A stretch of 64,000 nucleotides of DNA from Chitinophaga sedimenti (GTDB lineage Bacteria > Bacteroidota > Bacteroidia > Chitinophagales > Chitinophagaceae): assembly GCF_023156195.1 (NCBI RefSeq), contig NZ_JAKUKA010000001.1:1488001-1552000 (forward strand). The letters run 5' to 3'. Positions 47,869-57,818 of the stretch are shown one piece after another. Numbering within the stretch: the first letter of the stretch is position 1; every line of letters begins with the position of its first letter. The notes beneath the pieces were generated by a model. That model was not told where the DNA came from, ran no database searches, and saw only the letters and a list, made by a program, of their open reading frames with translations. The position numbers and the translations under genes are program-made.

Positions 47869-48464
47869 CTAGGCAAGTTGCTTGTCCGCTTCAGCGGGAC
47901 GGCTAAACACCGGCTGCAGCAGCTCGTAAGCTGCGAACAGGAACGCGCTGTAAAATACATTGCTCATAATGGTGTTCAGGAAAAAGCTGCTGAACATGTT
48001 ACCTTTCTGGTAGAACGGAATGGCAGCAGTGTAGCACTGTACCAGGCCGGCAGCCGTTTTCGGGTAAATATTCTCAAACGCCCGGTACCGAAGTTCGAGA
48101 TCAGGAAAAACAGCAGGCCGGAACCGATGGCGGCGAGGAATACGCGCAAAGCGTTTACCTTCCTCATCTGGGTACCGATCCAGGTTACCAGCATGAAAGC
48201 GCCGTAGTTAAACGCCATGCCAATACCATAGAAGCCTTTGATGTTGGTGAACAGTTCAAGGAACAGGTCGCTCAGCAACATAGCGCCCAGGGGCACCAGG
48301 TAAGCCAGGCGTTTGTCTTTGATCACGATACCGGAAAACAGGGCGCTGGCGCCAATCGCGGTAAAGTTATAGATCGCCATGTGGTTGGTAATCAGTCGGC
48401 CGAGAGCGCTGATGAACACTAGGGCAGCAATCAATACTAAGTGGGATGCAGTTTCTTTCTTCAT
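47869..48464 (-). CDS. DUF6580 family membrane protein (one frameshift)
   Basis: Restored length 198 residues from ATG 48464 (MKKETASHLVLIAALVFISALGRL). Five to six helices; NFTAIGASALFSG, LGAMLLSDLFLELF and GFYGIGMAFNYGAF fit the DUF6580/ECF-S-like group. The end after GTG is restored by one base at 48081-48085 (FENIYPKTAAGLVQCYTAAIPFYQKGNMFSS). Such proteins resemble substrate-binding parts of vitamin transporters, but the ligand is unknown. Confidence 0.75.
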
Positions 48465-48503
48465 GTATAACAAGAATTCTATACAAATGTAGGTAAAAAA
48501 CCT

Positions 48504-49713
48504 TTAGGCCGGAACGCCCGCCTTAAAGATAACGGTTGAGGCAGAAGCGGTTACGCTGTATTGCTCGCCAAATGCGACAAATGCGCACTGTCCTTTAACC
48601 AGCTCCAGCGTATCCGAACCTGCTACCGTAGCCGCGCCGCTCATCAGGATGAGGATCTCGGCGGCAGTGCTGGTATGCTGGTAGGTTTCGCCGGCAGCCA
48701 GTACAATACGGCTCACCTGGAAGTCGGGGGCAGGCGAGGGGTAGATAAACTCCGCCTTATCAGCGGCAGGCACTCCTTTTACAATTACAGGGTGTACGGC
48801 TTCGAAGCGGGTGTGCTTCAGCAGCTCGGGCACGTCGATGTGTTTCGGAGTAAGACCGCCACGCAGTACGTTGTCCGAGTTAGCCATCAGCTCCACGTTT
48901 TGTCCCTCGAGGTAAGCGTGCGGAATACCTGCGTCCGGAACACGGCATCGCCTTCCTGTACCTGCATAATATTAAAGAAGTAGATCGAGAAGATACCGCG
49001 ATCGAGCCGGTCAAAGCCCGCCGGGTCGTTGGCTACCGCGCGGCCTGTCCAGAAGGCGGGATCGGATTTGGCGAGCGTACCAGCTTTGTAATCCGCCAGC
49101 GCCTTTTCAGCGAGCGGGCGCAGGATGGTGTTTACTTCCTCCTGCGGCATTTCCATTACCTTTTATATAAACCGAAATAACCTTCCTTTTCGAAGATGGG
49201 GGTGAGGAAATTAAATGCAGGCACATTGGCCAGCACCGCTGTTAACTTATCTTCCGGTAAAAAACCGTGCAGGAGCCAGAACTCACCAAGGGCCACCATG
49301 ATTTCGGGCTTATGGTTTGCGTCCTTATAATTACGATTTGGCGCGTTTAATGGAATGCCTGCTTCATTTTCGCGGGCGAATCCTTTTTCTGCTTCCGACT
49401 TGGTGGGGTGCACCTGGATGGAGAGCATATCTTTAACGTCGAGAATTTTAAAGAGGTAAGGCAGCTCACCAAAACGCGATTGCGTAGCTGCGCCCAACAC
49501 TTGTTGCGGATTGGCGGCTACGAGTTGGTCGAGCGTGGTATCACCGTTAGCAGTGGCGATTACGGAGGGTGCGCTCACGTGTGCGCCCATCCAGTATTCT
49601 GCGCTGGGCTGCCCGTTCGGCGTAATATTCAGTAATTGCGGAATGTAGTCGTATCCGCCCCAGGCATAATGTTGTACCTTTCCTTTTAATAAAAACAGCT
49701 TTTTGTTTTCCAT
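48504..49713 (-). CDS. manA: Class I mannose-6-phosphate isomerase (two frameshifts)
   Basis: Restored length 403 residues from ATG 49713 (MENKKLFLLKGKVQHYAWGG). Interconverts mannose-6-P and fructose-6-P. Zn-site blocks: LFKILDVKDMLSIQVHPTKSEAEKGF, NYKDANHKPEIMVAL and GIPHAYLEGQNVELMANSDNVLRGGLTPKHID (48800-48935). Deletions are inferred in the A run at ~49165 (LYKKVMEMPQEE) and at CCGG 48935-48938 (VFRDAGIPHA). Supplies sugar nucleotide precursors. Confidence 0.94.
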
Positions 49714-49766
49714 GCCTGTCAAGTTTTTGTTCCGGGTAATTAAGGTTGTAAAAATAGAAAAAGAAG

Positions 49767-50126
49767 ATGGCTTCTCATCATGAACTCGGTAAAAAAGGAG
49801 AGGAGATGGCAGCGGCCTTCCTGCGCGGAGCGGGCCATATCATCCTGCACACCAACTGGCGGAGTGGTAAAATGGAGATCGACATCGTATCGCGGCACGG
49901 GCAACTGATCATCTTTACAGAAGTAAAAACACGCAGTAATAGTTTATATGGCTGGCCCGAAGAAGCGGTGAGCGCACATAAACAACAAGTGCTGGAACGC
50001 GCTGCCGCACGCTACCTCGAGCAAATGAACGGCGGCGCTGACGATATCCGCTTCGATATTATTGCTATCACATTTGGTGAAAAACATCAATATGATATAA
50101 CGCATTTGGTTGATGTATTCTCCTGA
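49767..50126 (+). CDS. YraN family protein (UPF0102)
   Basis: 119 residues. The endonuclease-like core is HELGKKGEEMAAAFLRGAGH, then WRSGKMEIDIVSRHGQLIIFTEVKTRS (Asp...Glu-x-Lys). YraN proteins are Holliday-junction-resolvase-like in fold, with no settled role. Divergent from manA, only 53 bases apart. Confidence 0.9.
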   Translation: MASHHELGKKGEEMAAAFLRGAGHIILHTNWRSGKMEIDIVSRHGQLIIFTEVKTRSNSLYGWPEEAVSAHKQQVLERAAARYLEQMNGGADDIRFDIIAITFGEKHQYDITHLVDVFS

Positions 50127-50184
50127 CACAGAGATCATTATCAGACCTTAACATCCAGTTAACAATGAAAAGCATGTGAAATAA

Positions 50185-50214
50185 TTGTAATTAAATTTTA
50201 CCGCCATACATTTG
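50185..50214 (+). promoter_or_regulatory. Promoter upstream of the 50292 gene
   Basis: TTG (50185-50187), a 19-base spacer and TACATTTG (50207-50214). Start codon is 77 bases downstream. Confidence 0.6.
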
Positions 50215-50291
50215 TACTGTTATCGTTAATCATTCCTCTGCAAGAACCTTCAAACTGATCATTCAGTACTCATGACCCAAAAAAGGTTCTT

Positions 50292-50633
50292 ATGATTATC
50301 TGGAATATACTCATTCTTGCATTGCACGCCACCGGCGAACCAAGCGTTTTGCATGCGCAAAAAGCAACGCCGCAAACGATGTTCGTGCAGCAGCGCGAAG
50401 CTCAGAAAGGCGCTTTAAGGCTGGAGTTGAAGTGTTTTGACCGGGAGGAAGGATTAGCGCAGGTAACCATTTTTGACGAAACGTATACACCACTGAGAAT
50501 GATACCCGTGGCGCTTGAAGGAGAAATATGTTTGCACACTATACAGCTGCAAACGCTCAACCCCAAACTGGCGCGGTATTACCAGGTAAGTAAAGGAAAC
50601 CAGTTGTCAGCAATTACGGAAATTAAAGATTAA
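50292..50633 (+). CDS. Small secreted hypothetical protein
   Basis: 113 residues. The N-terminus (MIIWNILILALHATGEPSVLHA) looks like a signal peptide; the rest is mixed (GALRLELKCFDREEGLAQVTIFDETY) with two Cys. Family not recognised. Confidence 0.6.
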   Translation: MIIWNILILALHATGEPSVLHAQKATPQTMFVQQREAQKGALRLELKCFDREEGLAQVTIFDETYTPLRMIPVALEGEICLHTIQLQTLNPKLARYYQVSKGNQLSAITEIKD

Positions 50634-50850
50634 TACACGTCTTGTACATGCCCGCAGCGGCTTGATGTACGGAGCTTTCGAGAGTCATTTTACGTTTTTA
50701 GGGATTTAGCCGTCAAGATTGTTTTAACCGTTTTATTATTCATCAATTGGATGAATGCTGTCATACTATTTGCCAGTATTTATCACCGGCCGAACGTTTT
50801 AACATATACGCAATGACTGAAAGCCGGAGAACCCCTTTAAAATCAAATTT

Positions 50851-50976
50851 ATGAACACATTCGTTACTTACTTCTTTTTAATCGTTGGTGCTATTTGGGT
50901 ATACAGACTGTTGTCGTATTTCTACGGGAACGATGATACGAAAACATCTAAAAGCTACCGCGTAAAACGTTATTAA
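50851..50976 (+). CDS. Putative 41-residue single-pass membrane protein
   Basis: Short reading frame with one clear membrane segment (FVTYFFLIVGAIWVYRLLSYFYG) and a basic tail (KSYRVKRY). No ribosome-binding signal or homologue is recognised, so it may be chance; the composition favours a real small membrane protein. Confidence 0.4.
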   Translation: MNTFVTYFFLIVGAIWVYRLLSYFYGNDDTKTSKSYRVKRY

Positions 50977-51163
50977 TATTTTATACAAACGCAGCTGTTG
51001 CCGCTGAAATGCCCGGCACTGCTACGTATCACATCTTTTGAAGAGATCAGCAAGCACAACTATTCAGTCAATTTTGGTATATAGTTTGAATTATTGATTA
51101 TCAGAGGTTCACCGTTCTAAGCAGTAGAGTGAATTTCCTTTTAGGTCAATTTTAATGTCATGT

Positions 51164-51203
51164 AACGCTGGTGTACTTACCGGCACGTTCGTACACCGGC
51201 GTT
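51164..51203. other. Stable hairpin of unknown role
   Basis: AACGCTGGTGTAC pairs with GTACACCGGCGTT (one T-G pair) around a 14-base loop. No T tract follows, so it is not an ordinary terminator. Confidence 0.45.
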
Positions 51204-51267
51204 CATGAAACTCATGTGAATGTTCCCCATTTATTTTTTTGATACAAGGCTATATAGTTAGAAATGG

Positions 51268-51300
51268 AAAAAATCCAGGTCGCGTTTGACCTGGATTTTT
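51268..51300 (+). terminator. Intrinsic terminator in the 51 kb non-coding region
   Basis: AAAAATCCAGGTC / GACCTGGATTTTT with a GCGTTT loop and following T. No annotated gene lies directly upstream, so it may end an unrecognised transcript or the 50851 message. Confidence 0.75.
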
Positions 51301-51401
51301 TATGCAGCGATGCAGCAGTTGTTATGCTGTGATGGTAAAAGTAACGATCGCATTTTTATTTCCCGACATGGTGGTAAATCGTACAGCCGTATTGGAGGAG
51401 T

Positions 51402-51440
51402 AAAGAAAAAGCCGCTGAAGTGAGTGACACAACAGCGGCT
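51402..51440 (-). terminator. Intrinsic terminator of purB, twin of 1834-1871
   Basis: Stem AGCCGCTG / CAGCGGCT (51410-51417 with 51433-51440), inner GTG/CAC stem and AGTGA loop identical to the copy at 1841-1871; one stem pair differs by a compensatory change. T-rich on the minus strand after the stem. It lies 37 bases after the purB stop. Confidence 0.75.
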
Positions 51441-51476
51441 GAATAGATAACTAAGTGTTAGCCCAATAAGTATTAT

Positions 51477-52814
51477 TTAGAAGATGCCGGTGTAGTTGTG
51501 CGGCGTAATGGCTTTCAGTTCTTTTTTCAGCGAGGCACTGATCTTTAACCCATCGATGAATTTCGCGATCATTTTCTGGTCAATCGCTTCGCCGCCACGG
51601 GTCAGCTCTTTCAGCGCCTCGTAAGGGGATGGGTAGTTTTCGCGGCGCAGTACCGTCTGGATGGCTTCCGCTACCACGGCCCAGTTGGCGTCCAGGTCAG
51701 CTTTCAGTTTCGCTTCGTTCAAAATCAGTTTACCCATGCCTTTTTCGAGTGATTTCAACGCAAGCATGCTGTGGCTCAGCGGCACGCCTACGTTACGGAG
51801 TACGGTAGAATCGGTAAGGTCGCGCTGGAGGCGGGAAATCGGCAACTTCGCACTCAGGTGCTCGAACAGGGCGTTTGCCATGCCAAGGTTACCCTCTGCA
51901 TTCTCGAAGTCGATCGGGTTCACCTTATGCGGCATCGCGGAGGAACCTACTTCATTCTTCTTGATTTTCTGTTTGAAGTAGTCCATCGAAATGTACGTCC
52001 ACACGTCGCGGGCAAAGTCGATCAGGATATTGTTAATGCGCTTCAGCGTATCGAACTGGGCGGCGAGGTTGTCATAATGTTCGATCTGCGTGGTAAACTG
52101 CATGCGTTGCAGGCCCAGCGTAGTGTTTACGAACTTGTTGCCGAATTTCTCCCAGTTGATTTTCGGGAAAGCGATATTATGTGCGTTGAAGTTACCGGTA
52201 GCGCCGCCAAACTTAGCCGCGAACGGAATATCGCCCAACAGCTTCACTTGTCCCTCGAGGCGTTCCACGAACACCTTAATTTCCTTACCCAGCTTGGTCG
52301 GAGAGGCCGGCTGACCATGTGTACGCGCCAGCATCGGGATATTTTTCCAGTCGCTCGACATCTTTTTCAGGTGCAGCACCAGGTTGGAGAGGGCGGGGAG
52401 ATAAACGTTCTCGATGGCTTCTTTCCAGAGGAGTGGGGTAGCGGTATTGTTTACGTCCTGCGAGGTAAGGCCAAAGTGTACCCATTCCAGTTTGTCTTCC
52501 AGTCCCAGGTTTTTCAGTTCATTTTTCAGGAAATACTCCACCGCCTTTACGTCGTGGTTGGTAATTTTCTCTGTATCCTTGATCAGCTGGGCGTTTTCTA
52601 CCGTAAAGGACTGGTAAATATTGCGCAAAGCCGTAGCTTTTCCCTTGGGGAGCGTAAACAGTTTCTGATCGGCCAGGGCAATGAAGTACTCCACTTCCAC
52701 GAGCACCCGGTAACGGATGAGCGCGAATTCAGAAAAATAGGGGGCCAGTTCTTCCAATTGTCCCCTGTAACGCCCGTCGATGGGGGAAATAGCTGTTAAG
52801 GCTTGTAATTGCAT
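51477..52814 (-). CDS. purB: Adenylosuccinate lyase
   Basis: 445 residues from ATG 52814 (MQLQALTAISPIDGRYRGQ). Catalyses two steps of purine synthesis: release of fumarate from SAICAR (the PurC product) and from adenylosuccinate. The family signature is GSSAMPHKVNPIDFENAEGN; the general-acid His lies in ARTHGQPASPTKLGKE. Intact over its whole length. Divergent from mqnA, with opposite -7 elements 28 bases apart. Confidence 0.96.
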   Translation of the reverse strand: MQLQALTAISPIDGRYRGQLEELAPYFSEFALIRYRVLVEVEYFIALADQKLFTLPKGKATALRNIYQSFTVENAQLIKDTEKITNHDVKAVEYFLKNELKNLGLEDKLEWVHFGLTSQDVNNTATPLLWKEAIENVYLPALSNLVLHLKKMSSDWKNIPMLARTHGQPASPTKLGKEIKVFVERLEGQVKLLGDIPFAAKFGGATGNFNAHNIAFPKINWEKFGNKFVNTTLGLQRMQFTTQIEHYDNLAAQFDTLKRINNILIDFARDVWTYISMDYFKQKIKKNEVGSSAMPHKVNPIDFENAEGNLGMANALFEHLSAKLPISRLQRDLTDSTVLRNVGVPLSHSMLALKSLEKGMGKLILNEAKLKADLDANWAVVAEAIQTVLRRENYPSPYEALKELTRGGEAIDQKMIAKFIDGLKISASLKKELKAITPHNYTGIF

Positions 52815-52859
52815 AAATATTGTTGTTCCGGTTTGTAGTGTATCCCGTTTTCGGTTCCG

Positions 52860-52867
52860 CAAAGGTA
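52860..52867 (-). promoter_or_regulatory. -7 promoter element (TACCTTTG) of purB
   Basis: Minus-strand TACCTTTG, 46 bases before ATG 52814. Confidence 0.5.
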
Positions 52868-52894
52868 TTTGAAAGCCGGGAACAGTAAATTAGT

Positions 52895-52902
52895 TATTTT
52901 TG
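52895..52902 (+). promoter_or_regulatory. -7 promoter element (TATTTTTG) of mqnA
   Basis: TATTTTTG lies 20 bases before a TTG start at 52923. It sits downstream of the earlier in-frame start at 52869, which it therefore rules out. Confidence 0.55.
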
Positions 52903-52922
52903 CGGCCTCAAAATTACAGAAA

Positions 52923-53660
52923 TTGGAACGGAAAGTAAAAGTAGCGGCAGTAAGTTATCTGAATACGAAGCCATTATTGTATGGTTTCAGGGATCATGAA
53001 GTAATGAAATCCACCGAACTGACGATGGACTACCCGGCGAAAATCGCGCGGCAGCTGATTGAGGGAGAGGTGGATATGGCGCTTGTACCGGTGGCCATTA
53101 TTCCCCGTATGAAAGAGTATCATCTCATTTCTGACTATTGTATTGGCGCGGACGGGCCGGTGGCTTCGGTTTGCCTGTTTTCAGAGGTGCCTTTGCATGA
53201 TATAAAACGTATTTACCTCGATTACCAGAGCCGTACATCGGTGGCACTGCTGAAGGTGCTGGTGGCAAATCACTGGAAGCTGGACATCGAATTTGTGGAA
53301 ACGACCGGCGGTTATGAGCACCTGATTAAAGGTACGGACGCGGGTTTGGTGATTGGCGACAGGGCACTGGAGCAACGCTTGATCTCGCCGTTTATCTATG
53401 ACCTGGCCGAGGCGTGGATGCATTTTACCAGCCTGCCTTTTGTATTTGCGACCTGGATCAGCAACAAGCCGCTGCCGGTGGAATATATCCAGCAGTTCAA
53501 CAATGCGAACAGCATCGGGTTGAATAATATCCCTGCGGTGGTGGCGGAGAATAAATACCCGACTTACGATCTGACGTGGTATTATACGAAGAATATCAGT
53601 TATCCGTTTACCCCGGCGAAGCGGCAGGGGATGCAGCGGTTTTTGGGGTATTTGCGATAG
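52923..53660 (+). CDS. mqnA: Chorismate dehydratase, futalosine menaquinone pathway
   Basis: About 245 residues from TTG 52923 (LERKVKVAAVSYLNTKPLLYG); an earlier start at 52869 would lie upstream of the promoter. MqnA dehydrates chorismate to 3-enolpyruvylbenzoate. Its periplasmic-binding-like fold shows SYLNTKPLLYGF, MALVPVAIIPRMKEYHLIS, IYLDYQSRTSVALLKVL and GDRALE. The presence of mqnA means this organism makes menaquinone by the futalosine route rather than the Men pathway. Terminator follows directly. Confidence 0.93.
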   Translation: MERKVKVAAVSYLNTKPLLYGFRDHEVMKSTELTMDYPAKIARQLIEGEVDMALVPVAIIPRMKEYHLISDYCIGADGPVASVCLFSEVPLHDIKRIYLDYQSRTSVALLKVLVANHWKLDIEFVETTGGYEHLIKGTDAGLVIGDRALEQRLISPFIYDLAEAWMHFTSLPFVFATWISNKPLPVEYIQQFNNANSIGLNNIPAVVAENKYPTYDLTWYYTKNISYPFTPAKRQGMQRFLGYLR

Positions 53661-53668
53661 AGATTTTT

Positions 53669-53697
53669 AAATCCCGGGCCTGCCACCCGGGATTTTT
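53669..53697 (+). terminator. Intrinsic terminator of mqnA
   Basis: AAATCCCGGG-CCTGCCA-CCCGGGATTTTT, nine bases after the stop. Confidence 0.85.
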
Positions 53698-53724
53698 CGT
53701 AAATTCCATGTAAATCCTGTGAAT

Positions 53725-54381
53725 ATGAAAGTTGGAATTTTAGGCTCCGGCGTTGTTGGGCGTACGCTGGCAGGCGGACTTTCCCGTATAGGCAACCACG
53801 TAATGATCGGCACCCGCGACATCCAAAAGGAAGAATTACAGGCCTGGCGCGAGCAGGACAAAGAAAAACACAAGCTCGGCTCCTTCAAGGAAGCCAGTAT
53901 CTTCGGCGAGCTCATTGTACTATGCACCCAGTGGACCGGCACCAAAAACGTGATCGAACAGGCCGGTATCTGGAATTTCAAAAACAAAGTGATCGTAGAC
54001 GTTACTAATCCGCTGGACGGTAAAGGTCCGGACGAGAACGGGCGGGTCCATTTCGCGGCGCTTAACAGTGCTTCCGCGGGCGAGCAGGTGCAGGCCTGGC
54101 TGCCCGACTCCCACGTAGTGAAAGCCCTCAATTGCGTGGGTAACATTCATATGGTGGCGCCAAAGCTGGAAGAAGGCGCGCCTACGATGTTCATTGCCGG
54201 TAATGACGACCTCGCCAAAAAAGCCGTAACGGAAATCCTCAGCAAGCTGGGCTGGCAGGATGTTGCAGATATGGGTGGTATTGAGATTTCGCGGGATATA
54301 GAGGCGCTCTGCGTACTGTGGTACGCTTACGGCTTCCGCACCGGCAGCTGGACACACGCCTTCAAACTGCTGAAAAAATAA
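53725..54381 (+). CDS. NADPH-dependent F420-reductase-like dinucleotide-binding protein
   Basis: 218 residues from ATG 53725 (MKVGILGSGVVGRTLAGGL, the NADP Rossmann loop). NHVMIGTRD, VIVDVTNPLD and VKALNCVGNIHMVAP are typical of the F420_oxidored/NpdG-like family, many of whose members are ordinary NADP reductases. Bacteroidota do not make F420, so the partner is unknown. Ends 4 bases from the convergent M1 peptidase stop. Confidence 0.8.
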   Translation: MKVGILGSGVVGRTLAGGLSRIGNHVMIGTRDIQKEELQAWREQDKEKHKLGSFKEASIFGELIVLCTQWTGTKNVIEQAGIWNFKNKVIVDVTNPLDGKGPDENGRVHFAALNSASAGEQVQAWLPDSHVVKALNCVGNIHMVAPKLEEGAPTMFIAGNDDLAKKAVTEILSKLGWQDVADMGGIEISRDIEALCVLWYAYGFRTGSWTHAFKLLKK

Positions 54382-54384
54382 AGA

Positions 54385-56014
54385 CTATTTCCCATTTTTT
54401 ATGTTGATGTAAAAGTTTTTATCGACCGTAAACTTCGCGGGATCGCTGAGTTGCAGTTCCGATGTTTTCCATGTTTGCGCCGGATAAATGAACGAATATT
54501 GCCCGTCGCGCAGCGTTACTTTGAGCGGCATGTTAAACCCTTTCACATCCGATACCCAACGATACTTCAGTACTTTTCCTTCTATTTTGTATTCAAATTC
54601 CGGGATGGTGATCTTCGTTAAGTACTGCTCAAACACCCGGTCGAAATTCATGCGCGTTTGCCTGTTGATGTAATCCTGTACCTGCCTGCCGGTAACGGTT
54701 TTGTGATAAAACGTTTTGTTCAGCCCACGCAGCAGCTGGCGAAATTTTTCATCATCATTAATGATCTGGCGAATAGTGTGGATCATATTAGAGGCCTTGT
54801 AGTACATGTCGCCGCTACCTTCGTTGTTCACGCCATATTTACCGATGATGGGAATGTCGTTCGCCACGTTTTTACGGATGCCGCGTGCATATTCGTTGGC
54901 AGCTTCGAGGCCGTCTGCACACTGCGTGAAAATAACTTCCGAATAGTTGGTGAAACCTTCGTGCACCCACATATCCGCGATATCTTTCGTGGTGATATTA
55001 TTGCCAAACCATTCATGGCCGGTTTCGTGGATAATGATGAAATCCCATTTTAACCCCCAGCCGGTACCAGACAAATCGCGGCCGCTGTAGCCCATCAAAT
55101 ATTTATTGCCATAGGCCACGGCACTCTGGTGCTCCATGCCCAGGTGCGGCGTTTCCACCAGTTTGTAACTGTCTTCATAAAAAGGATAAGGGCCGAACCA
55201 GTTTTCGAAACATTTCATCATGGGCTTTACTACTTCAAAATGTTTTTTCGCGCGGTTGAGGTTGTAGTCGATTACCCAGAAGCTCATGTCCAGCGGGCCT
55301 TTTTCGCCGTTGTACATGTCTTTGAATTCCGTATAATTTCCAATATTCAGTGCTACATCATAATTATTGATCGGATTACCGACGAACCAGTGGAACGTGC
55401 TGGTGCCGTCCGCATTGTCCTTTTGCTGCGCAGGCGGCCGTTAGATACGTCCGTAAGACCTTTCGGAACCGTTACAGTGATGCTCGTGCTGTCGGCTTCC
55501 TCGCTCTGGTGATCTTTATTGGGCCACCACACGCTCGCGCCCAGGCCCTGGCAGGCCGTGGCAATCCAGGGGCGGCCGAGAGAATCGCGGCTCCATTGTA
55601 CGCCACCGTCCCAGGGGGCACGTACGGCTTTACGCGGCACACCATGAAAGTAAACGGCCAGCTGCTGAATTTTGCCGGTCAACTGCGGCTCCCGGAGTTT
55701 TACAAAAAATGCATTGCCCTCTCGGGTGAAGCTCAGTTTTTACCAAGTTGCACCACGCTATCGATCTGCATAGGTTGTTGCAGATCGATCTGCATAAGCT
55801 GATAGGGTCGCAGTACGCGGTAATGGATCACGTTTTTACCGGTAAGGGAGCTGTCGTGCGGCAACACCTTTACGTGCAGGTCGTAATGCGTAACATCCCA
55901 CCAACTGCGATCCGCTGTGAGCGTGCCGCGGAGCGTATCCTGCCGGGTAAACTGCTGTGCTTCGGCGGATATTGCCGCTACTAAACCTGCCACTAACAAA
56001 ACTATGCTTCGCAT
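54385..56014 (-). CDS. M1 family metallopeptidase (two frameshifts)
   Basis: Restored length 543 residues. Signal peptide MRSIVLLVAGLVAAISAEA. Zn site: HETGHEWFGN (HExxH) and the Glu in MWVHEGFTNYSE; GMEHQSAV carries the aminopeptidase GxMEN-like region in variant form. Deletions are inferred in the A run near 55740 (LGKKLSFTREG) and near 55435 (a possible CCTGG site; GRLAQQKDNADGTSTF). The protein is shorter than classical M1 enzymes, lacking the C-terminal helical domain. Periplasmic peptide degradation is likely, fitting the oligopeptide-binding gene next door. Confidence 0.88.
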
Positions 56015-56058
56015 CTTCTATTGATTATTTTCGCCGAAAGATATTAATTTAACGGCAA

Positions 56059-57687
56059 ATGAAACGTCAGGTATTAGCTGGTTCTATACAGATATTAGTC
56101 ATGTTGCTGCTGGCCGGTTGCGGAGAAAAGCGGGGGAGCGACAAAATGGTGTTCCGCTACAATCAGCAGGAAGGTTTGCCGACCCTCGATCCCGCTTTTG
56201 CGAAAACGCAGGCCACTACCTGGGTGGCGCACCAGCTGTTTAACACGCTGGTGGAGCCGGACAGCCTTCTCAACATCGTGCCTTCGCTGGCGAAAAGCTG
56301 GGATGTTTCTCCTGATCGCCTTGTATATACCTTTCATTTACGGGATGATGTATACTTCCACGACAATGAAGTGTTCCCGAACGGGAAAGGCCGTAAAATG
56401 ACGGCCGCCGATGTAGTGTACAGCTTTAAACGCGTCATGGATCCTGCCGTAGCCTCTACCGGCGCCTGGATCTTTAACGATAAAATCGACCCCGCTACAG
56501 GTTTCAAAGCTATTGATGATACTACCTTTCAGCTCACGTTGCAACATCCCTTTCACCCGATTATGGGTATCCTGAGCATGCAGTATTGCTCGATCGTTCC
56601 AAAGGAGGTGGTGGCGAAATATGGAAAAGACTTCCGCAAACATCCCTGTGGTACCGGGCCTTTCCGGTTTCATTTCTGGGATGAAGGGCAGGGGCTGGTG
56701 CTGCATCGCCATCCGAACTATTTTGAGAAAGACGAACAGGGGAACCGTTTACCGTATCTCGATGCGGTGCAGGTGAGTTTCGTGGACAGCAAAGGCACGG
56801 AGTTCCTCTTATTCCGCCAGCAGCAACTGGATTTCGTGAACGAGGTAGAGCCTTCCTTTAAAGACGAAGTGCTGACGAAAACAGGTAACCTGAAAAAAGA
56901 ATGGGAGGGGAAGATCGTGCTGGAAAAACCTTCGTTCCTTAACACCGAGTATTTTGGTATTTTGATGGATACGGCGAATGCGCAGGCAAAAAGTTCGCCC
57001 TTGAAACACCGCCTGTTGCGGCAGGCCATCAACTACGGCATTGATCGCCGCAAGATGATGACCTATTTGCGTAACAGTCTCGGGAAGCCCGCTAACAGCG
57101 GATTTGTGCCCTATGGATTACCGTCGTTCGACGAAGTAAAGGTTCCGGGTTACGAGTTCAATCCGACTAAAGCGCTGGAGCTGCTGGCCCGCGCTGGTTA
57201 TCCGAACGGGAAAGGGTTGCCGCCCATTAAATTGTTGTCCATCCCCAACTATTCGGATATGGCCAATTTCGTAGCTAACCAGCTGCAGGCACTGGGCATT
57301 CCGATACAGGTGGAAATAATTCAGAAGGGCACACTGATCGACCAGGTATCCAAGTCACAGGTGCCGTTTTTCCGCGGCAGCTGGATCGCCGACTACCCGG
57401 ATGCGGAGAGCTATCTCGCTATGTTTTACAGTAAAAATCCCGCGCCGCCGAATTACACCCGTTATAATAACCCGGTGTTCGATAAACTATACGAACAGGC
57501 TATCCGCGAAAACAACGACAGCCTTCGTTACCAACTGTATCAGCAAATGGACCGCCTGTTAATAGCAGACGCGCCCATAGTACCGCTGTTTTACGACCAG
57601 GTGATGCACCTGCTGCAGCCAAATGTTAAAGGTTTGGTAAATAATGGATTGAATATGCTGGAGTTACGCCGCGTTAGCATACGGTAA
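56059..57687 (+). CDS. Peptide ABC transporter substrate-binding lipoprotein (family 5)
   Basis: 542 residues. Lipobox LLAGC at Cys21 (signal MKRQVLAGSIQILVMLLLAGC). SBP_bac_5 blocks: EGLPTLDPAFAKTQATTWVAHQLFNTLVE, DVVYSFKRVMDPA, HPCGTGPFRFHFW and LRQAINYGIDRRKMM. It would deliver oligopeptides to an ABC importer; no permease or ATPase is adjacent, so it may serve a system elsewhere. Divergent from the M1 peptidase. Confidence 0.9.
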   Translation: MKRQVLAGSIQILVMLLLAGCGEKRGSDKMVFRYNQQEGLPTLDPAFAKTQATTWVAHQLFNTLVEPDSLLNIVPSLAKSWDVSPDRLVYTFHLRDDVYFHDNEVFPNGKGRKMTAADVVYSFKRVMDPAVASTGAWIFNDKIDPATGFKAIDDTTFQLTLQHPFHPIMGILSMQYCSIVPKEVVAKYGKDFRKHPCGTGPFRFHFWDEGQGLVLHRHPNYFEKDEQGNRLPYLDAVQVSFVDSKGTEFLLFRQQQLDFVNEVEPSFKDEVLTKTGNLKKEWEGKIVLEKPSFLNTEYFGILMDTANAQAKSSPLKHRLLRQAINYGIDRRKMMTYLRNSLGKPANSGFVPYGLPSFDEVKVPGYEFNPTKALELLARAGYPNGKGLPPIKLLSIPNYSDMANFVANQLQALGIPIQVEIIQKGTLIDQVSKSQVPFFRGSWIADYPDAESYLAMFYSKNPAPPNYTRYNNPVFDKLYEQAIRENNDSLRYQLYQQMDRLLIADAPIVPLFYDQVMHLLQPNVKGLVNNGLNMLELRRVSIR

Positions 57688-57776
57688 GCCTTTCCTGTGG
57701 CGGATTCACATCAACCAATGGCAAAAAAGCGTGGCGCAACACGCAAATAGGGCCGTTTTGTTAGATCGATAAGCCG

Positions 57777-57784
57777 TACCTTTG
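57777..57784 (+). promoter_or_regulatory. -7 promoter element (TACCTTTG) of the desaturase gene
   Basis: TACCTTTG fits TAnnTTTG; TTTTG lies 16 bases upstream (57757-57760), slightly short for a -33. ATG is 34 bases downstream. Confidence 0.5.
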
Positions 57785-57818
57785 CCCCTTCATTTTCTAA
57801 ACATCGAATAGCGGACTA

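Larger units (their letters stand above)
50977..51476. other. 500-base non-coding region with two terminators and a hairpin
   Basis: No open frame of note. It holds a 13-base-pair hairpin (51164-51203), a plus-strand type terminator (51268-51300) and the purB terminator (51402-51440). A small RNA could be encoded, but no convincing -7 element was found. Confidence 0.4.

Noticed and set aside
51771..52799. 342-residue plus-strand frame
   Set aside because: Antisense to purB, which is intact and conserved.
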